Shown piece by piece: positions 17,759 through 27,592 of a DNA stretch of 64,000 nt. The notes under the pieces are model-generated. The model had not been told where the DNA came from, did no database searches, and saw only the letters and a program-made list of their open reading frames with translations. Both the position numbers and the translations under genes were made by a program. The stretch's first letter is position 1. Every line of letters starts with the position of its first letter. This stretch comes from Bacteroidetes bacterium UBA1935 (GTDB lineage Bacteria; Bacteroidota; Bacteroidia; Chitinophagales; Chitinophagaceae), in assembly GCA_002337045.1 (NCBI GenBank), contig DDFF01000008.1, positions 558,001 through 622,000 on the forward strand, written 5' to 3'.

Positions 17759-19423
17759 CTACCTAATCAAAATAAAAGAGCCTTTAGCAATTTCTATTTT
17801 CTGCCTTTTAAATACCCTGTACTTAATAATATAATAGTAGGTGCCCATTTCAGCATATGTCCCCTTATAATCTCCTGCCCATTTGTCGTATATATTGTTA
17901 GCTACAAATACTTGTTCTCCCCAGCGATTAAATATGGAAATGGAAAAACTGCCAAACTCGCATTGTGATATACAGCCAAATAAATCGTTTTTACCGTCTC
18001 CATTGGGAGTAAAGGCATCTGGAATAAAAAAGCAATTATCACACTGTGTAAAACCAATGCTTACAGAGTCGGAATAGCTCAAGCATGTATTATAAGTTGT
18101 AAGCTTATAGTTTCCATCGCGTAATATATTTATGCAGCAAGTTGTGTCGCCAGTATTCCACTTATACTTTACAAAAGGTAACTGCTTGCCTAGTGTATAT
18201 AAATCTCCTTTACAAATTATAGTATCATTTCCCAACTCTGGTATGCTGAAAGAATGAAAGGCAACACGGTAGCTATCGATTTCTATATGGCAATTTTTCA
18301 ACCTCTGGCAGATATAAAGACCAGTTTTACCCTTTGTTATTATCTGGGTTGAATCTCCTGTGTTCCATTTGTATTTATCCGATTTATCTGTTTCCAATAC
18401 GAATGGGACGCCTTCACATACTAATGTATCCTTTATGTTCCCTGAATGGTTCAATGCAGGTTTTATTTTGAAAGTATCAACAGTAAGATTACAACCGGTT
18501 TTTGCCTCACACCAAAAGATACCAGCAGAGTCGACGTTTATATGCTGAGCCGTGCTACCGTTACTCCAATTGTAAACAGCACTATTTTTTGTGGATGATA
18601 GCTGTAGACTGTATGGTTCAAAATTGCAGATTATAGTGTCTTTTGTTTTAAATATTGTGTCACAAACTATAGCTTCTGTTAATGAAACATCATCAACAAA
18701 ATAATAAGCACGTATCGTTGGAGATAGTCCTGGTCCACTTGAAACTAAGGTATAGTTTTGAGGAGATCCGTCATCGAAATAGCCTATAGTAAGATATTGT
18801 TCGCCACCTTTTGCTATATAATATCCTGTTATTTTTGTCCAATTAATACTGTCGGTAAGAAAATTTCCACTTTTATTGACTACCTCGTAACTTTCAGTTA
18901 AGTATAACTTTGACGAACTAGTATCGGCAATTGCGAAATTGTCTATAGATGCACCTATATTATCAACTGCAACCAAATCATGAAGCATGTTAAGGCCAGT
19001 AGAATTTGCATAACAAACGTAAAATGAAACTTCATACTTAACCCCTGCTTTAAGTTTTTGTGATAATTTACATTGAATATTTTCCGAGTACTTAGATTCA
19101 GTTGCCAGATTATTAGCTAATACATATAACCCTACAGCTCCGCTTCCTGTTCTGGCGTTCTTTGTGGCAACATAATTATTAGGAAGATTAACACCTGATA
19201 CTATAGAAGCACAGGTATTGAAGTAGTCTGGTGTAGCTATCTTGTGTGGATTTGTCCAATCTTTAATTCCTGGAAAACTACTGTGTGCCGGTGAATAAGA
19301 GATATCTCCCAACCCTATTGGACAATTATTATACATTTCAAAGCTAGGGTTAGGCACTAAGTTCTGTGCTGATGCATCAAAGAGCAAAATTATTAGCAGT
19401 ATCAGAATAGCATTCACTTTCAT
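17759..19423 (-). CDS. T9SS cargo with gliding-motility C-terminal (type B) domain
   Basis: 554 residues. Signal peptide MKVNAILILLIILLFDASAQ, then NLVPNPSFEMYNNCP, the usual start of large Bacteroidota surface proteins. Residues about 265-440 hold three repeats of the type YNWSNGSTAQHINVDSAGIFWCEAK (Ig-like, each with a WNTGD or WSNG turn). The C-terminal 85 residues are a CHU_C/T9SS type B domain: FIPDAFTPNGDGKNDLFG, FNRWGEQVF, DKWAGDYKGT, MGTYYYIIKY. Type B cargo is anchored or released at the surface and is often adhesive. Transcribed alone. Confidence 0.9.
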   Translation of the reverse strand: MKVNAILILLIILLFDASAQNLVPNPSFEMYNNCPIGLGDISYSPAHSSFPGIKDWTNPHKIATPDYFNTCASIVSGVNLPNNYVATKNARTGSGAVGLYVLANNLATESKYSENIQCKLSQKLKAGVKYEVSFYVCYANSTGLNMLHDLVAVDNIGASIDNFAIADTSSSKLYLTESYEVVNKSGNFLTDSINWTKITGYYIAKGGEQYLTIGYFDDGSPQNYTLVSSGPGLSPTIRAYYFVDDVSLTEAIVCDTIFKTKDTIICNFEPYSLQLSSTKNSAVYNWSNGSTAQHINVDSAGIFWCEAKTGCNLTVDTFKIKPALNHSGNIKDTLVCEGVPFVLETDKSDKYKWNTGDSTQIITKGKTGLYICQRLKNCHIEIDSYRVAFHSFSIPELGNDTIICKGDLYTLGKQLPFVKYKWNTGDTTCCINILRDGNYKLTTYNTCLSYSDSVSIGFTQCDNCFFIPDAFTPNGDGKNDLFGCISQCEFGSFSISIFNRWGEQVFVANNIYDKWAGDYKGTYAEMGTYYYIIKYRVFKRQKIEIAKGSFILIR

Positions 19424-19647
19424 AATTATCTAAGACTGCAATTATTATGCTTTAGATAAGAAAGAAGCAGACAAAAGTAGGACATTTTTAGTCTATATAA
19501 CTTTGGCAAAACTGCAGCTTGATGAGTGATGTAATTATGTGCCATAGTTGGTCATTTAATAGACATTCAAGGCCAATAAGTTTAGATTACTTTGCCTTAC
19601 TACAATATGATTTGCTGCTAATCGTTTACAACATAAAATCTGATACT

Positions 19648-20244
19648 ATGCAAAGAATAGCTTTATTGATGCTTTCCATGATGTGCTATGAAGCAAGTGC
19701 ACAGGATAGTTACAACGCTACAAACTATATCTCTGTTGCTCCTTTTGTAGTAACACAAACAACGCGAAGAGGCTTTAGCGTTCAGTATGAAAAGTTTATA
19801 GACAACAAATGGAGTATTACACTACCTATTTCATACTCCTTTGGCAATAGCAACCCTTGTGATTCTAAAGAAAAGACAAGAATGCTCCGCGTATACCCGG
19901 GCATTAAATTCTATCCTGCAGGCAAAAATCATCGGATGGTATATGGTATGGGTGTTAGTGCTTCAACTGGTGTTGGTAACAGTAATTGTAGCTGCCTCTT
20001 AGAAAATGCTTCTAGCGAAACAAACACGCGATTAGCAGAAAGCCAATCCGAAAAGACTGAAACACAATTCACATCAAGATATGAGGCGGGTTTGGTATTT
20101 AACAACTCTATTACCATAATGTTTTCAAAACATGTGTTTATAGGCAGTGATTTAGCTATAGGAGGTAATATGGTGGGATATAAAAATACAATAAGTCCTG
20201 ATTTTGCGTTTAGATTCACGTTTCATCTAGGGTATAGATTCTAA
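19648..20244 (+). CDS. Outer-membrane beta-barrel-like protein
   Basis: The frame is open from 19519, but the ATG at 19648 gives MQRIALLMLSMMCYEASAQ, a clear signal peptide, so the mature product is about 180 residues. The rest alternates polar and aromatic residues with short turns (ISVAPFVVTQTTRRGFSVQYEKF, SITLPISYSFG) and ends in FAFRFTFHLGYRF, a terminal Phe typical of outer-membrane barrels. A hairpin terminator follows at 20259-20286. The specific function is unknown. Confidence 0.75.
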   Translation: MQRIALLMLSMMCYEASAQDSYNATNYISVAPFVVTQTTRRGFSVQYEKFIDNKWSITLPISYSFGNSNPCDSKEKTRMLRVYPGIKFYPAGKNHRMVYGMGVSASTGVGNSNCSCLLENASSETNTRLAESQSEKTETQFTSRYEAGLVFNNSITIMFSKHVFIGSDLAIGGNMVGYKNTISPDFAFRFTFHLGYRF

Positions 20245-20618
20245 TAAATATTTTGGGTAGCATAGTTGCTTTTTAAGCACTATGCTATTTAATTGCACTT
20301 TACAAACTAAACCGCTATTGTGTACTTATTATGTGAATGAGGGCAAAAAATATACACAGGTATCTATGTAACTAAGAATTATTGAAATAGCTTAGCAACA
20401 AACAGAATGAGAAATTAGCTTTTCAGAAAATCATATATTTCGTCAATATTTCACTCGCTAGAACAATACTTATAAATACCTACTTGGAGCGCTCAATTCA
20501 GAGTGATATTAGATGCTGAAAACGCCGGTAATATAAGCAACTGTAAAATTAATGGACATTAGTTTTATCTAGTTTTTTAGAATTAATATCTATAGCTAGA
20601 TGTGGTAATTTCTAAAAG
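20245..20618. other. Intergenic with hairpin 20259-20286
   Basis: AGCATAGTTGCTT, TTT, AAGCACTATGCT forms a stem of 12 bp with a one-base bulge just after the barrel gene stop and is probably its terminator. The remaining 330 bases are AT-rich with nothing recognised. Confidence 0.5.
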
Positions 20619-21233
20619 CTAGGAGTTTTTAGTTAACACCATATACCAATTGAATTCCCAAGTCTGTCCATAGTCTTCAGAGTAGGCCTGCGACCACTTC
20701 GGATGTAAAATATCAGTAGCGTCCCACTGATACAATACAATTATCTCCTTTCCATTAAAACTGTCTTTAGTGTAAAACTTACCTACTCCATCCTGGAAAG
20801 AGCCGGTAACCGGATGTTCATCCATAGTACAGCCATTTATATCTACCCAGTAGACCTTCCAAAGTTTGGTCTGAGAATTGAATAATCTTATCGCCATTCC
20901 TTCAAAATCATTACCATTAAAGCTTGAATAAAAATTTTCAATATTACCCAACCCTGTCAATACTTTGGTCAGATGCAGTGTAGATTCGAACTCGATCCAT
21001 TCATTATTATTATCCAGTCTTTTTTTCAGCATCTTATTTTGGACCTTCCATTTGCCTTGCAAAAAATCAAAATCTGCTTCAGAAGATGAAGCAGACGGTT
21101 TTACTATTAGTTCTTTATCCTTTATAATCACGAGCTGTTCTGTTTTTTTTTGCGCTTGCGCATAAGATATACTGCACAGGACTGATAAAATCGAGCAAAT
21201 AATAAGTTTGAGGCTTGTACATAACGTATACAT
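20619..21233 (-). CDS. Exported DUF1579-like protein
   Basis: 204 residues with an N-terminal signal sequence (LIICSILSVLCSISYAQAQ). The mature part has the pattern of DUF1579/lipocalin-like proteins: FDFLQGKWKVQNKML, WIEFESTLHLTKVLTGLGNIENFY, GMAIRLFNSQTKLWKVYWVD, VGKFYTKDSFNGKEIIVLYQW, and a final SQAYSEDYGQTWEFNW. These small beta-barrels are common in Bacteroidota and have no settled function. Divergent from the DinB gene across 175 bases. Confidence 0.75.
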   Translation of the reverse strand: MYTLCTSLKLIICSILSVLCSISYAQAQKKTEQLVIIKDKELIVKPSASSSEADFDFLQGKWKVQNKMLKKRLDNNNEWIEFESTLHLTKVLTGLGNIENFYSSFNGNDFEGMAIRLFNSQTKLWKVYWVDINGCTMDEHPVTGSFQDGVGKFYTKDSFNGKEIIVLYQWDATDILHPKWSQAYSEDYGQTWEFNWYMVLTKNS

Positions 21234-21408
21234 AATAGCAATACTTTGATATACACAAAACTATAACTGTAAGTTTGACCGATATAGTCATAATCAAGAC
21301 TCATACAGCCATTATATATTATGAAGAAAGCTAAACTAGTGGCTATATAATGCTTTATTTTGTCTGTAATCGTACGTGAGTAGTATGTATTCTTGCTAAA
21401 ATTTACAC

Positions 21409-21930
21409 ATGAAACGATCTGAACTAAAACAACTACCCGAATATTTTGACAGGTATATTCTGCAATGCGACGATGTACATATTACAGAAGCCATCCAGAC
21501 AAGTATTGATGAAATCTACAAGTTCCCTGTTGACATTTGGGAAAAATTGGGGGACACGGTATATGCCCCTGGTAAGTGGACTGTAAAAAACATTCTGCAA
21601 CACCTTATAGACACAGAAAGAATTTTCACGTACCGGGCATTGGCTTTTGCCAGGGGAGAAAAACAACGCATGTTATCTTTTGATGAAGACGCTTACGAAA
21701 TGATGTCTAATGCAAATAAGAGATCACTTAATAGTCTTATAACAGAGCTAATGCAAACACGTCTTTCTTTCAAAGCAATGATGGAATCTTTTACCCCAGA
21801 AATGCTGGAAAGAAAAGGTATGGGCTTCAAAGGAGAATACTCTGTAGCATCAATTGGTTTTTGTATGCCAGGCCATCAAAGATGGCATCTGAATATTCTC
21901 GAAGAAAAGTATTATCCGCTTATAAAATAA
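21409..21930 (+). CDS. DinB family metal-binding protein
   Basis: 173 residues forming a four-helix DinB-like protein. Landmarks are GKWTVKNILQHLIDTERIF (first metal-ligand His), the central RSLNSLITELMQTRLSFKAMMESF helix, and the C-terminal PGHQRWHLNILEEKYYPL with two more His. This is the His triad that binds a divalent metal in the DinB/YfiT superfamily, which includes thiol transferases. The gene is followed after 5 bases by a GNAT gene, so they form a two-gene operon. The substrate is unknown. Confidence 0.88.
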   Translation: MKRSELKQLPEYFDRYILQCDDVHITEAIQTSIDEIYKFPVDIWEKLGDTVYAPGKWTVKNILQHLIDTERIFTYRALAFARGEKQRMLSFDEDAYEMMSNANKRSLNSLITELMQTRLSFKAMMESFTPEMLERKGMGFKGEYSVASIGFCMPGHQRWHLNILEEKYYPLIK

Positions 21931-21935
21931 CGTGT

Positions 21936-22379
21936 ATGATAATCCGTAAGTGCATAGAAGAAGATATTGTGCAACTATCTCTTTTATTCGACCAGTACAG
22001 GGTATTCTATAAAAAGAACTCTGACATAGAAGGTGCTACGTTTTTTTTGCGCACGCTAATTTTATATAATGCTTCTACAATATTCATAGCAGTCAATAGC
22101 AGTAATATTATTACTGGATTTGTACAACTTTATCCTCTATACTCATCTACAAGGATGAAACCGCTGTTATTGTTGAACGATTTGTTTGTATCTCCTGACT
22201 ATAGGGGCACAGGCATATCAAAACTACTGATAGAGGCTGTAAAAAAACACTGCGTTGAAGTCTCCAGTTGTGCATTGATACTTGAAACTGCAAAGAATAA
22301 TATTGCAGCTAACAGCCTTTATAAGTCTACATCATTCTTGCTTGATGAAGAGCATAATTATTATGAATGGGCACCTTGA
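21936..22379 (+). CDS. GNAT family N-acetyltransferase
   Basis: The ATG at 21936 (MIIRKCIEEDIVQLSLLFDQY) gives the canonical GNAT start; the frame extends further upstream but only over the DinB gene. 147 residues. Motif A is LLLNDLFVSPDYRGTGISKLLIEAV (acetyl-CoA pyrophosphate loop R-G-T-G), followed by LILETAKNNIAANSLYKSTSF and YYEWAP at the end. The substrate is not predictable. Second gene of the DinB-GNAT pair, and convergent with the AraC/DJ-1 regulator. Confidence 0.9.
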   Translation: MIIRKCIEEDIVQLSLLFDQYRVFYKKNSDIEGATFFLRTLILYNASTIFIAVNSSNIITGFVQLYPLYSSTRMKPLLLLNDLFVSPDYRGTGISKLLIEAVKKHCVEVSSCALILETAKNNIAANSLYKSTSFLLDEEHNYYEWAP

Positions 22380-22410
22380 CAAATGCACATATAAATTGCC
22401 AAAGCTTTTT

Positions 22411-23334
22411 CTACTTGTTTGCAGCTATTAGTCTGGCTAATTGTCTTTCACTCTTGAGCCCGCATAAACGGGCAATTTCTTTATTAGAGACATCAGGATT
22501 ATTCAGCAATTGCTGTATGCGCTGTATGCGTAAGGTTGTGATATACTTGTTTACAGTTACCGAAGTTTCTTTTTTAAATGTTCTGGTAAAATTACGCTCA
22601 CTCATATGTGCGATAGCGGCAAGATCCCGTATAGTAGTTTTCTTATGCAGATTTTCATTCAGCCAGTCTTGTACGTTATGTATACCTGCATGAATATGGT
22701 TTCTGAAACTATACAACTCATTATACTGTTGTTCATTACCACTTCTACGCGTATACACAACCAGTTCTCTGGCTACTTTGTGGGATGTATAGCTATCACT
22801 TATTTTCTCTAATATATATAAGGCAAGGTCTATACCTGCAGCAACACCAGCACTAGTATACACTCCGTCATCTTCAGTAAAAAGTATATTCTCTTCCACC
22901 TTTATCGAAGGGTATAATTCCTGCAATTCTTTTGTCCGCTTCCAATGCGTTGTACACCTCAGTCCATTCAACACACCACTTTGTGCCAATGCAAAAGCAC
23001 CACTACAGATACTACATATCAGCACATCATTTCTTTTACATTGTCTTATCCACTGATGCAATTCATGGTTATTCCTGAAATCATCTGATAATAGATAGCT
23101 AACCTCTGCTCCTGGCACTATCAACATATCTTTGGCTGATAATTGCAATGATGAAAAATGGCTCAGAGTTCCTATTGGCATATGTGCCGATGTACTAACC
23201 TGTTGTGCAACTGTACAATACAATATTTCTATCGGTACATTAAAACCGATTGCTTCATTAAACACCTGATCAGGACCTGCCAAATCCATCAGATGCACAT
23301 GTGGCAATACCAGAAAAACAATTTTTCGCTTCAT
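22411..23334 (-). CDS. AraC-family regulator with DJ-1/PfpI domain
   Basis: 307 residues. Residues 1-180 are a DJ-1/PfpI (class I glutamine amidotransferase-like) domain: VFLVLPHVHLMDLAGPDQVF, and the nucleophile-elbow region LICSICSGAFALAQSGVLNG. Residues about 205-305 are the AraC HTH pair: HKKTTIRDLAAIAHMSERNFTRTFKKET, and NKEIARLCGLKSERQLARLI. This is the FtrA-like architecture of activators that sense small metabolites. It lies next to the di-heme peroxidase gene on the same strand. Confidence 0.9.
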   Translation of the reverse strand: MKRKIVFLVLPHVHLMDLAGPDQVFNEAIGFNVPIEILYCTVAQQVSTSAHMPIGTLSHFSSLQLSAKDMLIVPGAEVSYLLSDDFRNNHELHQWIRQCKRNDVLICSICSGAFALAQSGVLNGLRCTTHWKRTKELQELYPSIKVEENILFTEDDGVYTSAGVAAGIDLALYILEKISDSYTSHKVARELVVYTRRSGNEQQYNELYSFRNHIHAGIHNVQDWLNENLHKKTTIRDLAAIAHMSERNFTRTFKKETSVTVNKYITTLRIQRIQQLLNNPDVSNKEIARLCGLKSERQLARLIAANK

Positions 23335-23386
23335 TACAATACAGGAAATCTAAACAGAACAAATGAACAAACTAATGACAAATATA

Positions 23387-24475
23387 TTATTTGAAAGGAT
23401 TAGAAAACCTTACATCACGGGTTATTTCTTCATCAGTAAGGGCGTGGAGGTAGGCAATAATATTTTGTTTTTGAATTGCACTAAGCTGAAATTTATGATA
23501 ATTACTATTAAATAAGTTATCCAAAGTGGCTACAGCACCATTATGCATGTAGGGAGCCGTCATAGGCACATTTCGTAATGATGGTATTTTAAACTTCGCA
23601 GAATCATCGGGATTCTGTGTTGCTTCAAACACGCCCAAATCATTTGTATTGAAAAAGTCTGCAGGGTTTTTAATCGGAATGACTGCTTGCTGAAAGTGAT
23701 TAGTAACTGCGCCACCTGCATGGCAATCTGCACATGCACCTAATGGCCCTGTACTATTAAAAAACATCTGGCCTTCCTCTTCTTGAGGTGTGTACGTTGC
23801 CATACCCTGCTGCACTTTGTCATACTTAGACCTGTAGGTAACTATACTACGAAGAAACTGAGCTAATGCTTTCGATATTCTGTCTGCAGTTATTTCCGTA
23901 CTACCGAAAGCATTATTAAATAATGAAGCATAGTAATTTGTTTTATTCAACCTATGAATAAGTGAGTCCAGCGTTAGCCCCATTTCAATATTATCCTGTA
24001 TTGGTAATAGCACCTGCTCTTCTAATGTTGTAGCACGCTCATCCCAAAACATCTTGCCAGACCTGTAGAACCTAAGGTTAAGCAACGGCATACTATTGCG
24101 TCGTGTAGTGCCTCCTGCATGTCCCAAACTTTTTATTTTTGAGTCAGAAAATCCAATCTCTTGTTTATGACAACTCGCGCACGATACTGTCTTGCTTAGC
24201 GATAGGCTTTTGTCATAAAATAATACCCTACCTAATGTGGCACCATGATTTGTAATTGGATTATTAAGAGGCGTATTATCAAACGCACTAATGATAGACT
24301 GTATGTGTGAAGGATAAGATTCATTGGCATAATTATATGGGTCATTGGGTAGGTTCAGTATTGCAGATGTTGTTATAACGGCATCGTCTTTAATGGTTAC
24401 GGTGTCATTATTTTTTTTATTACAACTCAGCACTGTAATTGCTGTAAAACAGGTTAACAGAATAAACCTTTTCAT
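23387..24475 (-). CDS. Di-heme cytochrome c peroxidase (MauG/CcpA family)
   Basis: 362 residues. Lipoprotein signal (TAITVLSC). Two c-type heme motifs are present: CASCH at residues 99-103 and CADCH at 248-252. Other family landmarks are GRVLFYDKSLSLSKTVSC, PLLNLRFYRSGKMFWDERA, and KIPSLRNVPMTAPYMHNG (axial Met region). Such enzymes reduce H2O2 in the periplasm or oxidise protein cofactors. The lipobox suggests membrane anchoring. It is about 50 bases upstream of the AraC/DJ-1 gene on the same strand, so the two may be co-transcribed. Confidence 0.92.
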   Translation of the reverse strand: MKRFILLTCFTAITVLSCNKKNNDTVTIKDDAVITTSAILNLPNDPYNYANESYPSHIQSIISAFDNTPLNNPITNHGATLGRVLFYDKSLSLSKTVSCASCHKQEIGFSDSKIKSLGHAGGTTRRNSMPLLNLRFYRSGKMFWDERATTLEEQVLLPIQDNIEMGLTLDSLIHRLNKTNYYASLFNNAFGSTEITADRISKALAQFLRSIVTYRSKYDKVQQGMATYTPQEEEGQMFFNSTGPLGACADCHAGGAVTNHFQQAVIPIKNPADFFNTNDLGVFEATQNPDDSAKFKIPSLRNVPMTAPYMHNGAVATLDNLFNSNYHKFQLSAIQKQNIIAYLHALTDEEITRDVRFSNPFK

Positions 24476-24625
24476 ATCAGCGATTTTTATGTACTGCTAA
24501 ATTGAATGTTTTCTCATTAACAACTACAGACAACATAGAGACATATCAAGCCAAGTTTACTATGTGTCCACTTTTTACATTCATCTTGTTACTAAATTTA
24601 GCTAGCATAAATTATAGTATCAAGT

Positions 24626-25878
24626 ATGTTGCGTTATCTTGTCGTCCTTATATCAATTTGCCTATTCTATAATACTTCGTATAGTCAAGCAGATACTCTG
24701 CGAAACGTACTTGTTATTGACAAAGCTACCAATAGTCCTATTGAAGGAGTATTAATACTAAAAATAGATGGTTCATTGTGGCTAAATCTAACAGAAGCGG
24801 GAGTATACTTTTAAAATCGAATATATCTGACCAGCAACCATACTTAATTGTGTATGCCGTAAATTATATGATGGATACTCTTTACCCCAATACAAGTATC
24901 GTAGCGTTACGTTTACTCGAAAAAAATCTTGAAGAAGTAATAGTAAAAAACAAGCCTATAAATATTTTACAAAAAGAGAATGAATATGTAGTTGATTATG
25001 CTTTTCACAAAGGCAAAATTGTGATTGCTACAAATTATGGTAGTATGGGCAACAAAAATAAACTATACCTTACTACAATTGATGGACAAGTATTGCATAC
25101 TATTAATATTGATACTGAACCGGTAGAGCTATTCAAAAGCTGCCTTGACTCGCTCTACCTGATCACACCAAGATGTTTTTATTCATTGACAGCAGACAGC
25201 ACAATACAACTGAATAAGAAATACAGTTCAACATATTTAGAATCATTCAAACAATGCCAGGCACATATCAACAACACATTATTTTATAAGTTTTACAACA
25301 GAAATTTCTTCACATCAAACATCTATGCTTATAATCAGGATAGTGCAAAATTCAAAAAACTGACAAGGGTTAGTGATTCTACGCTGGTAAGAGCCAGCCT
25401 TGAAGAACTTGCATTAGCAAACTTTTACCTGTCGATGGGAGACTATAAAACTGCATTCAAATATGCTTCAACAAGATTATTGTGCGACAAGTCTACATTG
25501 AAAAAAGTAAATGTACCAGTATTTGACCAAAATGATACGTTGATTATTTTCGATTTTCTTACAAATCATATACTATGCTATAACCAGAACGGAAATCTGA
25601 TAAAGCAGACAGCACTCAATTTTGAATACAAGAACATACTACGTACATCAGTAATAAAAGACCGTGTAACCAATACTTATTATCTTGATACATATGATGA
25701 CGGTATATGGCATTATCTGCAAAAAATTGACCTTTCTAATGGTACACTAAAAGAGCAAAAAATTAAATTGGAACACCCATATCCGGATGACATTGAGCTA
25801 TACAATGATAATATCTATTTTCTGTGGTATGACTATACACAAAGAGATATGCGGCAGGTGTATGTACAAAAAACATAA
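24626..25878 (+). pseudogene. Secreted CarboxypepD_reg/propeller-like gene split by a frameshift
   Basis: Frame 1 (24626-24814) encodes a signal peptide (MLRYLVVLISICLFYNTSYSQ) and the start of a carboxypeptidase-regulatory-like domain (VIDKATNSPIEGVLI) and then runs off-frame after DGSL. The second frame continues at about 24780 with AKSNRSGSILLKSN and on to 25878, with YPNTSIVALRLLEKNLEEVIV and beta-propeller-like strands. Joining them gives a normal secreted protein of about 415 residues. Restoring the frame needs one added base near 24775-24780, where there is no homopolymer run. It may be a real mutation, a sequencing error or, less likely, programmed. A terminator hairpin follows at 25936-25970. 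Confidence 0.75.
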
Positions 25879-25935
25879 CTCTAACTACAGAGCATAAATT
25901 TTACCTCGATAAAACAAACAAAAAACTATTATAAT

Positions 25936-25970
25936 AAAACTCTCAAAATCAGTTGACTCCGAGAGTTTTT
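25936..25970 (+). terminator. Terminator after the frameshifted gene
   Basis: AAAACTCTC pairs with GAGAGTTTT (25961-25969), with an inner GT/AC stem and a T tract at the end. It lies 58 bases after the stop at 25878. Confidence 0.75.
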
Positions 25971-26066
25971 TAATCGCATACAAATCTTTGATAGAACTGA
26001 TTGTTTTTTTCTTCTTCTTACTAACCCTTTATGACCGGGTATTTTTGAGTAAGAAATACATATGAA

Positions 26067-26444
26067 TCACTTTTGCGAACCCTTTTTATTTAGATACTTA
26101 TTAAGTATTGTGCCACACAACCCGGACACAGCTCCAATAAAACCTACTACCAATATATTCATTGATAAGTAAAGTGATTTACCAATAATTGCAGTTGAAT
26201 CTATTTCAATAAACGGCAACATTAGATGATGACTTGTACCTGCAACAACTGTATACAACATGCAAAGTAGGGACATACTGCAAAAGCCCAGTAAAAAACC
26301 TTTTACTGGGCTCAATTTCATAGTCATTGTTGACGTAAAGGGTATGGTAATAGGTATCCAAATACCAGGTACAATTAAATAAATTACACCAGATAGTGCC
26401 ACCATAACTAAAGTAGTAACCACCATCAATTTCATATTATTCAA
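26067..26444 (-). CDS. Small membrane protein, 125 aa
   Basis: Three to four hydrophobic segments: LMVVTTLVMVALSGVIYLIV, GFLLGFCSMSLLCMLYTVVAG, and LYLSMNILVVGFIGAVSGLCG, with a basic C-terminus (KYLNKKGSQK). This is an integral inner-membrane protein. I do not recognise the family. It is 48 bases downstream of the T9SS gene on the same strand and could be its operon partner. Confidence 0.65.
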   Translation of the reverse strand: MNNMKLMVVTTLVMVALSGVIYLIVPGIWIPITIPFTSTMTMKLSPVKGFLLGFCSMSLLCMLYTVVAGTSHHLMLPFIEIDSTAIIGKSLYLSMNILVVGFIGAVSGLCGTILNKYLNKKGSQK

Positions 26445-26492
26445 AGATTACTCTTACACAAGCTATAATACATATAAATTACTATACACGTA

Positions 26493-27551
26493 CTATTGTT
26501 TAACAAAAACACCTTGCAGCAATATTCCGTTATTTATCAAAATATAATTGTAAACCCCAGGTTGAAAAGCTGATACATTTATACCATTCACATTACCTGC
26601 AAGCTTTTCTTCTAACACTTGCTGCCCTAGACTGTTATTTATAGAGATAGATGACTTAACAGGCTTTTCATTAAATGAAACATACACGTAGTCGGTTGCG
26701 GGGTTAGGATAAAAAGATACACCAACTGAAGTATTAACAGGCACTTGAGTATACTTTGCCGGGTAATAGTAACTTGCTGAAAAATAACCGTTCTTATAGG
26801 TATTTGGAGACGCATCTTGTTCCATGATTAATACTGGCCCTTCCTTAGATTGACTATACCATGTATACTTAATATTCTTTGTTACGTGAATGCCTCTTAG
26901 CTGGTTGCTATCTGTCTTACTCTGAATATGCTTCAAGCGAATACAATTTTCATACACAGTGTTATCTATCTTAAGCATACCATAACCATCTGCTATTATT
27001 GTATCAGTACCGGTTATTGTATGTATCCCATCAAGATGGCTGTAATAAGTACCCCTAAACAAGTTGGTATTCGAAGTCAGATAGGTAAATGGTAACAGAC
27101 CTTCCAGCATACAATTTGAAAATTGAAACTGGATATCTTCTACTACTCCATTGTCTTGATCATAACCGATTTCTATAATTTTACCATTTCTTACTTTATA
27201 GTAATGGTAATCGTCTGAACGTGAATAAAGCGGGCTCTTGTTTAATAAACAAATATTTGCTGTGTCTGTTGCTGAAATGCCGCAGGTTGCAAACTTTGGA
27301 GTACCTACAGGGTTTAAAGCATACGTAGTGTCGATACAAAAATAGTCTGACCATTTTATTGCAGAGTAGTCCCAAACTACATTCGCACCTCCGTTGCCCG
27401 GAGACATCTTCCACAAAATACTATCCATTGTAAGTTTGTATGGATACCACTTACCTACCTTAAAATAGTTTGAAGCATTAATTGTCGGCGCTTGAGCAAA
27501 AACAGCTGACGCACTTACTGTTAGTACTAATATGCTTAATATCCTTTTCAT
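26493..27551 (-). CDS. T9SS type A cargo protein, 352 aa
   Basis: Start chosen at the ATG 27551 (MKRILSILVLTVSASAVFAQ), which gives a clean signal peptide; the frame extends to 27593 but that would abut the preceding gene. The central region is unique, with aromatic and Cys-containing strands. The last 75 residues are a T9SS sorting domain: VGVSFYPNPATDYVYV, ISINNSLGQQVLEEKL, FQPGVYNYILINNG. It follows another T9SS gene on the same strand, 41 bases downstream, so the pair is probably an operon. The function is unknown. Confidence 0.82.
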   Translation of the reverse strand: MKRILSILVLTVSASAVFAQAPTINASNYFKVGKWYPYKLTMDSILWKMSPGNGGANVVWDYSAIKWSDYFCIDTTYALNPVGTPKFATCGISATDTANICLLNKSPLYSRSDDYHYYKVRNGKIIEIGYDQDNGVVEDIQFQFSNCMLEGLLPFTYLTSNTNLFRGTYYSHLDGIHTITGTDTIIADGYGMLKIDNTVYENCIRLKHIQSKTDSNQLRGIHVTKNIKYTWYSQSKEGPVLIMEQDASPNTYKNGYFSASYYYPAKYTQVPVNTSVGVSFYPNPATDYVYVSFNEKPVKSSISINNSLGQQVLEEKLAGNVNGINVSAFQPGVYNYILINNGILLQGVFVKQ

Positions 27552-27592
27552 AAAATATATCTTAAGGGTTACATTAATCGTGATTATTGGCA

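Noticed and set aside
19519..19647. Longer N-terminus of the barrel protein (start at 19519)
   Set aside because: It would put 43 residues before an otherwise normal signal peptide. The ATG at 19648 is the better start.
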